A DNA stretch of 64,000 nucleotides from Mycolicibacterium novocastrense (GTDB lineage: Bacteria > Actinomycetota > Actinomycetes > Mycobacteriales > Mycobacteriaceae), in contig NZ_BCTA01000094.1 in NCBI RefSeq assembly GCF_001570485.1, forward strand, positions 1 to 64,000. The letters run 5' to 3'. Shown piece after piece: positions 25,725 through 34,752 of this stretch. The notes under the pieces were generated by a model that had not been told where the DNA came from, did not search any database, and saw only the letters and a program-made list of their open reading frames with translations. Numbering within the stretch: position 1 is the stretch's first letter; every line of letters starts with the position of its first letter. A program made the translations under genes and the position numbers.

Positions 25725-26338
25725 CTCATCACGTAGAGCAGTCCGAAGATGATCACCCAGAGAAGGTCGACCATGTGCCAGTAGACGGCGCCCGACTCGA
25801 CCATCGATGTCCTGCGCCTGCCGGGGTTGTTCAGTTCGCGCACGATGACCCCGAGCACGATCAGGCCGATCAGCACGTGCACCAGGTGCACCCCGGTCAG
25901 CACGTAGTAGAAGGAGTAGAACATCTCGGAGTTGGTGTGGCCCGCCGAGATCTTGCTGGCCCATTCGTAGCCCTTGAACCCGATGAACAGCAGTCCGCAG
26001 AAGCCGCCCGCGTAGACGAACCTGATCGCTCGGATGTGGGAACCGCTCCGGGCGGCCAGCACGCTCCGGGCGATGAACCACGAACTGGTCAACAGGATCA
26101 CGGTGTTGAGAACCCCGATGTTGATGTCGAGGTGCTGCTGAGCGGCCAGGAACTCGTCGGGGTTCATGGCCCGGTAGACCATGAAGATGACGAAGTATCC
26201 CGCGAAGATGATCAGGTCACCGAGCACCATCACCCACATGTGGATGTCGCCGGGGAGATGACCGGCCGATGGGGCCGTGGCGGACACCGGCGCGGCGCCG
26301 GCGTGAGTCGGTAGTTCCCGTGAATCAGACTGTGTCAC
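25721..26338 (-). CDS. Haem-copper oxidase subunit III (NorE/CoxC-like)
   Basis: Protein of 205 aa with about five membrane spans. The segment HLPGDIHMWVMVLGDLIIF and the end block VHLVHVLIGLIVLG..YWHMVDLLWVIIFGLLYV are subunit III hallmarks, closest to the short NorE-type accessory proteins. The GTG start has GAGGA eight bases upstream and follows the previous stop by 10 bp. The catalytic subunit I and the Cu-A subunit II are missing from the operon. Confidence 0.86.
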   Translation of the reverse strand: MTQSDSRELPTHAGAAPVSATAPSAGHLPGDIHMWVMVLGDLIIFAGYFVIFMVYRAMNPDEFLAAQQHLDINIGVLNTVILLTSSWFIARSVLAARSGSHIRAIRFVYAGGFCGLLFIGFKGYEWASKISAGHTNSEMFYSFYYVLTGVHLVHVLIGLIVLGVIVRELNNPGRRRTSMVESGAVYWHMVDLLWVIIFGLLYVMR

Positions 26339-26348
26339 AGCGCAATCC

Positions 26349-27098
26349 TCAATCCAGGGCCGGAGCATCGATCGGCTCGCGGTTGGTGGCCCGTTTGAGC
26401 AGGACGATCAGCGCGCCCAGCCAGAGACTGAACACCACGACCGACCACCAGAACGCGAGTGAACCGTTCCAGGCGAACGGACCCGAGTAGGCCACGAACA
26501 TCTGGGTGGCGATGACCTCGGTGACGATCTGCCAGATGGTCACGTAGGCAAACCATTTCGGGAAGATGTCGTGTTTGTCGTAGAGGATCGCCAGCGCGAA
26601 CACCAGATAGGCCGCCGAGAAACACCCCAGCGAGCCGTTGTAGGACAGCATCCCGAGGTCGTAGAGCATGCTGACGAGTTCGGGGTCGCGGTCGACCCGG
26701 AAGGTGGCGGTCAGAAAGCAGACCGCGACGAGAAGGAACCCCGGCAGTGCCCCGACCCCCATGCCGCCGATGTAGCCGTAGGCGAACACGGAGCCGACCG
26801 ACATGCGCAGGATGAAGTACGCCACCAAACCGTTGGTGACGGCCGCCCCGCCGAGCAGGATCAGCAACACGCAGAAGCCGACGCGAATCGTCAGCCCGTT
26901 CTCGGCGAAGAACGCGACCTTGTCGGCGGCGGTGACGTCGGGACGCGGCGGCGGCGTCACCCTGGCCAGTACGCAGATGATGACGCCGAAAACCGCGTAC
27001 CAGGCGGGGAAGAACCAGCAGACCAGTCGCACATCGGGTTTCCCGCCGGGTGGCCCGTCGGATTCCCGGGTGAACCGGCGCGTGAGCAGCGTGGTCAC
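26349..27098 (-). CDS. Multispan membrane protein of the oxidase operon (second copy)
   Basis: Protein of 249 aa with six or seven membrane spans. It shares layout and several blocks with the gene before it: VTAADKVAFFAENGLTIRVG, FRVDRDPELV, SGPFAWNGSLAFWWSVVVF. The two are therefore diverged paralogues. The GTG start overlaps the previous stop (GTGA). No cofactor motif is obvious. Function unknown; membrane partner of the neighbouring oxidase-type subunits is inferred. Confidence 0.8.
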   Translation of the reverse strand: MTTLLTRRFTRESDGPPGGKPDVRLVCWFFPAWYAVFGVIICVLARVTPPPRPDVTAADKVAFFAENGLTIRVGFCVLLILLGGAAVTNGLVAYFILRMSVGSVFAYGYIGGMGVGALPGFLLVAVCFLTATFRVDRDPELVSMLYDLGMLSYNGSLGCFSAAYLVFALAILYDKHDIFPKWFAYVTIWQIVTEVIATQMFVAYSGPFAWNGSLAFWWSVVVFSLWLGALIVLLKRATNREPIDAPALD

Positions 27099-27838
27099 CG
27101 CGTGACGCCTTCGTCGTGCGCCTGTTTGAGCACCGCACGCCGCAGCACGAAGAACATCACGACGACGAACACCGCGAACGCCCCGTTGCGCACCCAGAAG
27201 GACAGCAGCCCGTCCCAGGCCAGCGGGCCCGTGTGGAAGACGGCCGCACCGGCCGCGGGCACCATCGCCACGCCGGTCGCCAGCGAGTAATGCCCGACCC
27301 AGCGCGGGAAGACCGGGTCGGGCCCGTCGTCGAAGTAGACCGCCACGGCCAGCAGAACGAACTGCGTGACGACCATGCCGACCGGGGCGATGAACACGAT
27401 CCACGCCAGATCGTTGAGCACCAGCACGACGTCGGGGTTACGGTCGGGCCGGAACGCCGCGACCAGGAAGAAGATGTTCGACAACGCGAAAATCGTTGCG
27501 CCGCTCACGATCGCGGTGAGATAGCAGTAGGCGAAGACGTGGCTCTGCGTCTTCATCCGTTTCATCTGGACGACGATCACCATGAAGAACGGCAGGATCA
27601 TGATCCCGCACAGGTTGAACGTCACCTGACTGAATCGGATCCACGCTGTGTTGTCGGCGTAGAACGCCGCCACCTGGTCGGCCGACAGCAACGGTGACAG
27701 TGGCGGCCAGAAACCGGGGAACGCCAGCAGTGCGGCCAACAGCACCACCCCGACCGCCGGCCCGGTCCACAGGCTCACCCACTGTGCCCTGATGTTGCCC
27801 GCCTTCGGCAGGTCCTGCACCTCTTCCAGGATCTGCAC
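27095..27838 (-). CDS. Multispan membrane protein of the oxidase operon (first copy)
   Basis: Protein of 247 aa with about seven spans. Conserved blocks shared with the next gene are LSADQVAAFYADNTAWIRFS, FRPDRNPDVVLVLNDLAW and TGPLAWDGLLSFWVRNGAF. The GTG at 27838 was chosen because GGAGGG lies five bases before it; the ATG at 27850 sits directly against an operator palindrome and has no ribosome site. First gene of the operon, divergent from tetR. Confidence 0.78.
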   Translation of the reverse strand: MQILEEVQDLPKAGNIRAQWVSLWTGPAVGVVLLAALLAFPGFWPPLSPLLSADQVAAFYADNTAWIRFSQVTFNLCGIMILPFFMVIVVQMKRMKTQSHVFAYCYLTAIVSGATIFALSNIFFLVAAFRPDRNPDVVLVLNDLAWIVFIAPVGMVVTQFVLLAVAVYFDDGPDPVFPRWVGHYSLATGVAMVPAAGAAVFHTGPLAWDGLLSFWVRNGAFAVFVVVMFFVLRRAVLKQAHDEGVTR

Positions 27839-27850
27839 CGCACCCTCCAT

Positions 27851-27864
27851 TTGACTAGAGTCAA
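27851..27864. promoter_or_regulatory. TetR-type operator, operon side
   Basis: TTGACTAGAGTCAA, six-base arms perfect. Its core TGACTAGAGTCA agrees at 10 of 12 positions with the second site near the tetR promoter. It lies 12 bp before the GTG of the membrane-protein operon. Confidence 0.7.
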
Positions 27865-27992
27865 TTCTGCGCAGCTCGGATGGCGCGGAGTGAACCGCTC
27901 CCCACCTCGAGCTGACCACCAAAAGCATTGGCATTCCGCCAGTGTTCCTGCAGGACCGTATCGGTTCGCGACCCGAATGGGAACCCCAAAAC

Positions 27993-28006
27993 CTGATTTG
28001 AGTCAG
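27993..28006. promoter_or_regulatory. TetR-type operator, regulator side
   Basis: CTGATTTGAGTCAG, core TGATTTGAGTCA, next to a TTATAT -10-like element at 28007-28012, fitting autorepression of tetR. Confidence 0.65.
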
Positions 28007-28068
28007 TTATATGTGTGACACGCGTAGAGTCTCCGCAAGCGGAGCCCCCGAGGACGGAACGGACATCA

Positions 28069-28671
28069 GTGCCCAAAATCGAGAAGACCGAGCGCGGTAG
28101 GAAGGGGCTGCAGACGCGTGAGCGCCTGCTCGGCGCGGCGATCGCCGAGTTCAAGCGCGGGGGTATCGCGGCGGCCGACATCGGTGCCATCGTCTCGGCC
28201 GCCGGCGTCGCGCACGGCACCTTTTTCTTCCACTTCCCGACCAAGGAACACGTCCTTCTCGAGCTGGAACTACGCGAACAGGAGCGCATGGCCGCGGAGC
28301 TGACGCGGTACTACCGACGGCCTCACGATGTGCGGGCTACGCTGGCGAAGGCGGTCACCGCCCTCGAGGCGCTCGAACGCAGGCTCGGCCCACGCTTGTT
28401 CAAAGACTTTCTCGCCCTGCACTTCTCCACGACTCGAGCCCCCTCCGAAGAGTGGACCGTACACCCGGTCATCGTCGCCGTCGTCGAGGAGCTGCGCCGG
28501 GCGCAGGAACGCGGCGAGATTCCCGGCGACGTCGATGTGACGCTGAACGGGATCTCGTTCCTGGTCGGCCTCTACGCGCTGCTCATCACCATGCCCGAGG
28601 CTGAAAAGATCCGCCGTCCGGTCATCGACGAATACCTCACCACGTACATGTACGGGTTGCGCGCCCAATGA
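28069..28671 (+). CDS. TetR-family transcriptional regulator
   Basis: Protein of 200 aa from the GTG at 28069; a GTG at 28015 extends it by 18 residues but would fall before the expected transcription start. The helix-turn-helix is at about 15-60 (RERLLGAAIAEFKRGGIAAADIGAI, then AHGTFFFHFPTKEHVL). The ligand domain is about 65-200. Two matching palindromes flank its divergent promoter region, so it probably represses itself and the oxidase-like operon. Ligand unknown. Confidence 0.88.
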   Translation: MPKIEKTERGRKGLQTRERLLGAAIAEFKRGGIAAADIGAIVSAAGVAHGTFFFHFPTKEHVLLELELREQERMAAELTRYYRRPHDVRATLAKAVTALEALERRLGPRLFKDFLALHFSTTRAPSEEWTVHPVIVAVVEELRRAQERGEIPGDVDVTLNGISFLVGLYALLITMPEAEKIRRPVIDEYLTTYMYGLRAQ

Positions 28672-28680
28672 GGGGCGCCA

Positions 28681-29433
28681 TCAGCCGGCGAGCACGAACG
28701 ACAGGAAGAACCCACCGGCGGTGGCGAACGCGTTGAGCGGCCGGCCGTGTTCGAAGGCCTCGGGCATGAGCGTGTCGGCGAGGGAGGCCAGCACCGCGCC
28801 GCCGGCGAAGGACAACGCGACCGCCAGCAGGGTGTCGTCGAGCCCGGAAGCGACCGAACGGCCCAGCACGACGGCGGCGGCCAGCAACAACGCGCACAGC
28901 GACCACGTCAGAATGACGGCGCGGGCGCTGGTTCCCGACTCGCGCATCGCGACCGCGCCGACCAGGGACTCGGGCAGGTTCGAGAAGAAGATCGCCACCA
29001 GCAGCGACAGTGAGACACCGCCCACGAGCGAGACACCGAGCGCGAGGTTCTCGGGCACACCGTCCAGCGTCACCGCGGCCAACAAGGCGAAACCGACCCC
29101 TCCGCTCGCTCCGGAGGTGGCGACCTCCCGGGTGTCGGGCCCGGACTTCCCGCTGATGTATTTGTCCAACGCGGTGTCGACGGCGACGAACGTGGCGGCG
29201 CCGGCGAGCAGGCCGAGACCCGAGCGCACCGCACCGCCCATGTGATACGCGTCCTCGAACAGCTCGAAAGCCAGCGCCGAGATCAGCGCCCCGCTCGCGA
29301 AGGCGAGCAGAACACCGGTCACCCGTTTCGGCGGGTTCCATTTCGCTCCCACCAGCGAGCCGATGACGAGGGCGCTGGATGCGGCCAGGCCGAACCACAC
29401 TGCGGTCAGCACGGCGCCTTGATGCCCCGGCAT
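28681..29433 (-). CDS. ZIP-family metal transporter
   Basis: Protein of 250 aa with about eight membrane spans. The ZIP metal-site helix reads TLDGVPENLALG, with the usual His replaced by Asp, and the next one FFSNLPESLVGA. ZIP proteins import Zn, Fe or Mn into the cytoplasm. The ATG at 29433 was selected since upstream residues are low-complexity Arg-rich readthrough. Converges on tetR with 9 bp between stops and is divergent from the glutamate-synthase-like gene. Confidence 0.88.
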   Translation of the reverse strand: MPGHQGAVLTAVWFGLAASSALVIGSLVGAKWNPPKRVTGVLLAFASGALISALAFELFEDAYHMGGAVRSGLGLLAGAATFVAVDTALDKYISGKSGPDTREVATSGASGGVGFALLAAVTLDGVPENLALGVSLVGGVSLSLLVAIFFSNLPESLVGAVAMRESGTSARAVILTWSLCALLLAAAVVLGRSVASGLDDTLLAVALSFAGGAVLASLADTLMPEAFEHGRPLNAFATAGGFFLSFVLAG

Positions 29434-29516
29434 GCCGATCTTCAAACCAGCGCGACCTGGCGGCGCGTAGCGACGGGCCGGGTTTCGGCCCGCGGCTGGG
29501 CGGAAACCCTGACGCC

Positions 29517-31094
29517 ATGGGCCGGACCGTACGTGGTCTCGCCGCCGCGGCCGCCTCGACATTGGGTGCCGTGGCCGCGCGTGATCTGTTCCAGCGCAGG
29601 CACGCACTCCTGCGAAACTTCCCCGTCGTCGGGCATGCGAGGTACTTACTCGAAGCCATCGGACCGGAGTTGCGGCAGTACATCATCGCGGCCAACGACG
29701 AGGAACGGCCCTTCACCCGGGACCAGCGACGGTGGGTGTACGCGTCGGCCAAGAAACAGAACAACTACTTCGGCTTCGGCACGGACAACGACCTGGAGTA
29801 CACGGCCGGCTATCCGGTGATCAAACATCGCACGTTCGCCAGGGCCGTCCCGCCGTCGTCGCCGGGAACCAGCCGCGAGATACAGGTGCCCTGCGCCAAG
29901 GTGATCGGGGCGGCGCGTGGCCGGCCGGGCGCATTCCGGCCGAACTCGGTGGTCAACATCTCCGCGATGAGTTTCGGATCGCTGTCGGCCAACGCGATCG
30001 AGGCGCTCAACAGGGGCGCGGCACTGGCCGACTGTCTGCACAACACCGGTGAGGGCGGCATCTCGCGCTACCACCGCCATGGCGGGGAGTTGATCTTCCA
30101 GATCGGCACCGCCTATTTCGGGTGCCGGGACGCCGACGGTCGCTTCGATCTGGCCAAGCTCAAGGACGTCGTGGCGGGCGCGCCGGTGCGGGCACTGGAG
30201 ATCAAGCTCAGCCAGGGCGCCAAGCCGACGCTGGGAGGGCTGCTGCCGGCACCGAAGGTCTCCGCCGAGATCGCGGCCGCGCGCGGGATCCCCGAGGGCC
30301 GCGACTGCGTGAGCCCGTCGCGGCACGCCGAATTCTCCGACGTCGACAGCCTTCTGGACTGGGTGGAGTTGCTTGCCGCCGAGACGGGCCTGCCGGTGGG
30401 CATCAAGTCGGCCGTCGGTGATCTCGAGTTCTGGTGCGATCTGGCCGATCTCATGCGCGACACGGGCCGCGGCGTCGACTTCATCTCCATCGACGGCGGC
30501 GAGGGTGGCACCGGCGCGGCGCCGCTGATCTTCACCGACACCGTGTCGCTGCCCTTTCAACTCGGCTTCGCGCGCACGTACCGGATCTTCGCCGAGCGGG
30601 GTCTGCACGACGATGTCGTCTTCATCGGCGCAGGCAAGCTCGGACTGCCGGACAACGCCATCGTCGGCTTCGCGCTCGGCTGCGACCTGGTCTATGTCGC
30701 GCGCGAGGCGATGCTCGCCATCGGGTGCATCCAGGCGCTGAAGTGCCACACCGACACCTGTCCGACGGGAGTCGCCACCCAGAACGCATGGTTGGCGCGC
30801 GGCCTGGTGCCTGACGTCAAGGCCGAGCGGGTCGCCAACTACGTCAAGACGCTGCGCCGCGACCTGGTCAAGGTGGCCGAGGCGTGCGGCGTCGAACATC
30901 CCGGACTGATCAGCACCGAAGATGTCGACATCCTCGACACCCGCACCGATTCCACACCGCTGCACGAGGTGTACGGCTACACGCCGGACATGGGTCTGCC
31001 GTCGGAGGCCGACCGCAAGGAGATCGTCCGGTTGATGACGGACGTCGAGCCGCAGGGGCACTCCGCGCCGCCTTCGTCGTCCGCCGTCGGATGA
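29517..31094 (+). CDS. FMN-binding glutamate synthase domain protein (GltB central-domain homologue)
   Basis: Protein of 525 aa covering only the FMN-binding synthase domain of glutamate synthase; no N-terminal amidotransferase and no C-terminal beta-helix. Landmarks are SAMSFGSLS, HNTGEGGIS, IKLSQGAKP, FISIDGGEGGTGAAP, GAGKLGLPDN and CHTDTCPTGVATQ. The three Cys of GCIQALKCHTDTC follow the C-x5-C-x4-C spacing of the GltS [3Fe-4S] cluster. A hydrophobic segment near 7-22 may be a membrane anchor. No GltD is adjacent. Reaction unknown, probably an electron-transfer or amination step. Confidence 0.88.
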   Translation: MGRTVRGLAAAAASTLGAVAARDLFQRRHALLRNFPVVGHARYLLEAIGPELRQYIIAANDEERPFTRDQRRWVYASAKKQNNYFGFGTDNDLEYTAGYPVIKHRTFARAVPPSSPGTSREIQVPCAKVIGAARGRPGAFRPNSVVNISAMSFGSLSANAIEALNRGAALADCLHNTGEGGISRYHRHGGELIFQIGTAYFGCRDADGRFDLAKLKDVVAGAPVRALEIKLSQGAKPTLGGLLPAPKVSAEIAAARGIPEGRDCVSPSRHAEFSDVDSLLDWVELLAAETGLPVGIKSAVGDLEFWCDLADLMRDTGRGVDFISIDGGEGGTGAAPLIFTDTVSLPFQLGFARTYRIFAERGLHDDVVFIGAGKLGLPDNAIVGFALGCDLVYVAREAMLAIGCIQALKCHTDTCPTGVATQNAWLARGLVPDVKAERVANYVKTLRRDLVKVAEACGVEHPGLISTEDVDILDTRTDSTPLHEVYGYTPDMGLPSEADRKEIVRLMTDVEPQGHSAPPSSSAVG

Positions 31095-31238
31095 CCTCGC
31101 GCGGTCGCACCGTGAGTGCAAGGCTGGGAGCGGTGCCCCTCGGCGTTGCGCGGCCGCAACGCACGTTTGTGCTACGAGCGCGCGGGGGATGTACAGACAA
31201 GTCTCGAGCGTTCTCGAGCATCGAAGCCGGAGGCCCGC

Positions 31239-32597
31239 ATGCAACCGATATCACCGACGGACCTGATCTTTCTGCTCGGCGAATCCCGGGAACACCCAAT
31301 GCATGTCGGCGGTCTGACGCTGTACGTGCCACCGGAGGGGGCCGGACCCGACTTCCTGCACGAGCTCTACGACACCCTGGTGCAGCAGACCGACGTGCAG
31401 CCGACCTTCCGCAAACATCCGGCGTTCTTCGGCGGGCTCACCAACCTGGTGTGGTCCTCCGACAAGGACATCGATCTCGAATACCATCTGCGCCGATCGG
31501 CGCTCCCGGCGCCCGGCCGGGTGCGTGAGCTACTGGAGCTGGTCTCGAGACTGCACGGCACGCTGCTCGACCGCCATCGCCCGTTGTGGGAGGCCCACCT
31601 GATCGAGGGACTGGCCGACGGACGTTTCGCGATCTACACGAAGTTCCACCATTCGCTGATCGACGGCGTATCGGCGATGAAGCTGATGCAGCGGTCGCTG
31701 ACGACCGACCCCACCGACACATCCGTTCAGGCGTTGTGGAGCCTGCCGCCGCGGCGCCGGTCGGGCTCGAAATCCGGTCCGTCACTGCTGCGGACGGTGA
31801 GCGAGGCCGCGAGCTCTGTCGCCGGTCTCGCACCGACCACGTTGTCGCTGGCGCGAGCCGCCCTCATCGAACAGGAGCTCACCCTTCCGTTTCGCGCGCC
31901 GAAGACCATGTTCAACGTGCGCATCGGCGGGGCGCGACGAGTCGCGGCCCAGTCGTGGGCGTTGGAGCGCATCCAGAAGGTCAAAAGCGCTGCGGGCGTG
32001 ACCGTCAACGACGTCGTGTTGGCCATGTGCGCGGGGGCACTGCGGGAGTATCTGGCGGAGGAGAACGCGTTGCCGGACGCGCCACTGGTTGCGATGGTCC
32101 CGGTGAACCTGCGCACCGAGAAGGACGCCGAGGGCGGCGGGAACCTGGTGGGCGCGGTCCTGTGCAATCTCGCCACCGATCTCGGGGATCCCGTGCAACG
32201 GCTCGACGCGATCGCCACGTCGATGCGCGACAACAAGAGGGTCTTCTCCGAGCTGCCGCGGGTTCAGCAGCTGGCGGTGTCGGCGGTGTTGGTGGGCGGG
32301 CTGGCGCTCGGGTTGCTGCCGGGCTTCGTCTCCACCTCGCCACCGCCGTTCAACATCGTGATCTCCAACGTTCCCGGCGCGAGGCAGCCGATGTATCTCA
32401 ACGGCGCGCGACTCGACGGCAACTACCCGTTCTCGATTCCGCTCGACGGGCAGGCGCTCAACATCACATTGGCCAACAATGCCGACAACCTCGACTTCGG
32501 ATTGGTCGGCGACCGGCGAAGCGTGCCGTCGCTTCAGCGGCTGCTCGGCCACCTCGAGACGTCGCTGAAGGATCTGGAGCGCGCGGTCGGCGTCTAG
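31239..32597 (+). CDS. Wax ester synthase / diacylglycerol acyltransferase (WS/DGAT, Tgs-like)
   Basis: Protein of 452 aa, normal for the family. The catalytic HHxxxDG motif is HHSLIDG at 137-143; also PTDLIFLLGESREHPMHVGG at the start, and NDVVLAMCAGALR and PPFNIVISNVPG in the C-terminal half. It transfers fatty acyl-CoA onto diacylglycerol or fatty alcohols at the membrane surface to form storage lipid. GGAGG lies six bases before the ATG. Which mycobacterial Tgs it corresponds to cannot be told. Confidence 0.93.
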   Translation: MQPISPTDLIFLLGESREHPMHVGGLTLYVPPEGAGPDFLHELYDTLVQQTDVQPTFRKHPAFFGGLTNLVWSSDKDIDLEYHLRRSALPAPGRVRELLELVSRLHGTLLDRHRPLWEAHLIEGLADGRFAIYTKFHHSLIDGVSAMKLMQRSLTTDPTDTSVQALWSLPPRRRSGSKSGPSLLRTVSEAASSVAGLAPTTLSLARAALIEQELTLPFRAPKTMFNVRIGGARRVAAQSWALERIQKVKSAAGVTVNDVVLAMCAGALREYLAEENALPDAPLVAMVPVNLRTEKDAEGGGNLVGAVLCNLATDLGDPVQRLDAIATSMRDNKRVFSELPRVQQLAVSAVLVGGLALGLLPGFVSTSPPPFNIVISNVPGARQPMYLNGARLDGNYPFSIPLDGQALNITLANNADNLDFGLVGDRRSVPSLQRLLGHLETSLKDLERAVGV

Positions 32598-32649
32598 CGA
32601 GCGCCACCCGTCGGGCATCCCGTCGCGCTTTCGGTATACCGTTCCCGCT

Positions 32650-33489
32650 ATGAGTCGAGTGTCGATCATCACGGGCGGTGCCGGTGGGATGGGTCAGGCG
32701 ACCGCCCGCATCCTCGGCCACGACCATGCCCTGGTCCTGTGCGACGTCAGGAAGGACCGGCTCGACACCGCTGCCGCGGAGTTGGCCGACGCGGGGATCG
32801 CGGCCACCGCCGTGCACTGTGATGTCACCGACCGGGCGGCGGTCGACCGGTTGTTCGAGACGGCGACCGGGCTCGGAACCATCGCCTCGGTGATCCACAC
32901 CGCCGGGGTGAGCCCCAGCATGGGTGACGCCGAATATGTGATGCGCACCAACGCGATCGGCACGGTCAACGTCAACGAGGCGTTCTTCGAGGCGGCCTCC
33001 GAGGGCGCGGCGATCGTGAACGTCGCATCCATGGCCGCGCACATGCTGCCCGACGAGATGATCCCCAAAGGCAAGTTCCCGCAAGCGATGGTCGCTCAGG
33101 ACGCGTTCATGGAGGACATGCTGGCCGCATGCGACATCGCCGGGCCGGAGGCGCGCTCGGGCATCGCGTATGCGATCAGCAAGAGCTTCGTCCGGTGGTA
33201 CAGCTCGTCTCAGGCCGAACGGTTCAACGGCAAGGGCCTGCGCATCGTCTCGGTCTCACCGGGATCCGTCGACACCGAGATGGGCAGGCTGGAGGAGCAG
33301 GCAGGCGCCGGCGCGATGGTCGCCGACGCCGCCGTCCCGCGATGGGGCACACCGCAGGAGATGGCCGAGCTGTTCGCGTTCTGCGTCAGTTCCAAGGCGA
33401 GCTACCTCACCGGCACCGACATCCTGAACGACGGCGGAGTGGTCGCCTCGATGACGGAGCGGGCGCGTAAGGCGGCCGAAAGCGCCTGA
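32650..33489 (+). CDS. Short-chain dehydrogenase/reductase
   Basis: Protein of 279 aa. NAD(P)-binding GGAGGMGQ at 9-16, acidic Asp32 suggesting NAD preference, Ser127, Tyr174 and Lys178 (YAISK) as catalytic residues. An insertion of about 30 residues (130-165) between Ser and Tyr is longer than in classical SDRs and may be a substrate lid. Substrate unknown. It follows the acyltransferase by 52 bp. Confidence 0.88.
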   Translation: MSRVSIITGGAGGMGQATARILGHDHALVLCDVRKDRLDTAAAELADAGIAATAVHCDVTDRAAVDRLFETATGLGTIASVIHTAGVSPSMGDAEYVMRTNAIGTVNVNEAFFEAASEGAAIVNVASMAAHMLPDEMIPKGKFPQAMVAQDAFMEDMLAACDIAGPEARSGIAYAISKSFVRWYSSSQAERFNGKGLRIVSVSPGSVDTEMGRLEEQAGAGAMVADAAVPRWGTPQEMAELFAFCVSSKASYLTGTDILNDGGVVASMTERARKAAESA

Positions 33490-33501
33490 GGCGCAGTTGG
33501 T

Positions 33502-34752
33502 TCAGATGTGCGACGGTAGCGGGCCCACCAGTTTGGCGGGACGGCTCCACAGCGCGGCGGTCAGACAGAACACCGCCGCCACCCCGAAGGCGACCTGCAC
33601 GTTGAACAGGTCGGCCGCGCCGCCGAGCAGCGCCGCGGCGATGGGCCGTGAACCCAGGAAGCCGACGAGCCACAGCGCCATGATCCTGCCGCGCAGCACC
33701 TCGGGTGCCCGTTCCTGAACGAGGGTGCTGAGCCCGGTCATGGCCCAGCCGAACCCCAGCCCGGCGAGCGCGAACCCGGCCAGCGCGAGCGCGGGGGTCG
33801 GCGCTACGGCCAGCGATGCGCAACCCGCGCCGAGCCCGGCCATACCGAATGCAGACACGTTCTGTGACGCCATCCGGCCCCGCATGAGCGCCAGCGTCGC
33901 CATCCCGACCGCCGCGCCGACACCGAACACGGCGGACAGCGTCCCGACCAAACTGGCGCCGCCACCCAGTTCGTCGGCCATCGACGGGGTCAGGGTGATC
34001 GACGAGTCGGATGCCAGCCCGACGGTGGTCACTGCGAGCAGCGCCAGGAACAGCGGGCGATCCCGCCAGACGTATCGGAGCGCCACGCGCACGCGGTAGT
34101 CGGTGTCGGCGTGCCGGGTCGGCGGTGCGGGGAATCGCACCGCGAGAAGGGACAGCGCGAACACGAGATGCAGTCCGGCACTGACTCCGAACGCCGCACC
34201 GGCACCGAGGTGCGCGGCGATGTACGCGCCCGCGGCGGGCCCGACGATGCGTCCGACGGTCATCGGAAAGCTGTTGAGCGCCATCGCCGTCGACAGTTCA
34301 CCGTCGCGGATGAGGTTCGGCACGATCGACTGCATCGCCGGTCCCCCCACCACGAATCCGAAGCCGACCAGCAAGGTGCCCAGGAGCACGGGAATGGCAT
34401 CGGAGATGTCGTGTCCGGCGGGATCGGCCAGCAACCACACCGCGGTGAAGCCGGAGCCCGCCACACACAACACGCGGCCGAGCAGGATCTGTCGCGCCGG
34501 GTCCCCGGTGTCGGCCCATTTGCCGCTGATGGGACTCAGGATCAACTGCGGTGCGAACTGGACCACGCCGACCAAACCCACCATGAGGGCCGATCGCGTC
34601 GCGTCGTACATCACGATCGCGGCGACGATGCCGTGCGTCCACACGGCCACGACCGAGAAGATCTTGCCCCAGAACAGAGCGCCGAACACCGGGTCGAAGA
34701 TCAACCCGAACGCACCGCGGGCCTGCGGTGGGGCGGTGGCTTCGGCGGTCAT
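33502..34752 (-). CDS. MFS transporter
   Basis: Protein of 416 aa with 12 predicted spans in two halves; the inter-helix loop SPISGKWADTGDPARQ is the MFS signature loop and VQERAPEVLRGRIMAL its second-half equivalent. Resembles EntS/MFS_3-type exporters. The ATG at 34752 overlaps the MarR stop (ATGA), so the regulator and transporter form an operon. Drug or metabolite efflux is inferred from that pairing. Confidence 0.9.
   Translation of the reverse strand: MTAEATAPPQARGAFGLIFDPVFGALFWGKIFSVVAVWTHGIVAAIVMYDATRSALMVGLVGVVQFAPQLILSPISGKWADTGDPARQILLGRVLCVAGSGFTAVWLLADPAGHDISDAIPVLLGTLLVGFGFVVGGPAMQSIVPNLIRDGELSTAMALNSFPMTVGRIVGPAAGAYIAAHLGAGAAFGVSAGLHLVFALSLLAVRFPAPPTRHADTDYRVRVALRYVWRDRPLFLALLAVTTVGLASDSSITLTPSMADELGGGASLVGTLSAVFGVGAAVGMATLALMRGRMASQNVSAFGMAGLGAGCASLAVAPTPALALAGFALAGLGFGWAMTGLSTLVQERAPEVLRGRIMALWLVGFLGSRPIAAALLGGAADLFNVQVAFGVAAVFCLTAALWSRPAKLVGPLPSHI

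Noticed and set aside
31095..31238. Small gene or palindrome before the WS/DGAT gene
   Set aside because: Frames are short without ribosome sites; CTCGAG repeated twice is too short to interpret.
29646..31244. Minus-strand frame (532 aa) opposite the glutamate-synthase-like gene
   Set aside because: No motif; the plus-strand frame has the FMN and Cys motifs.
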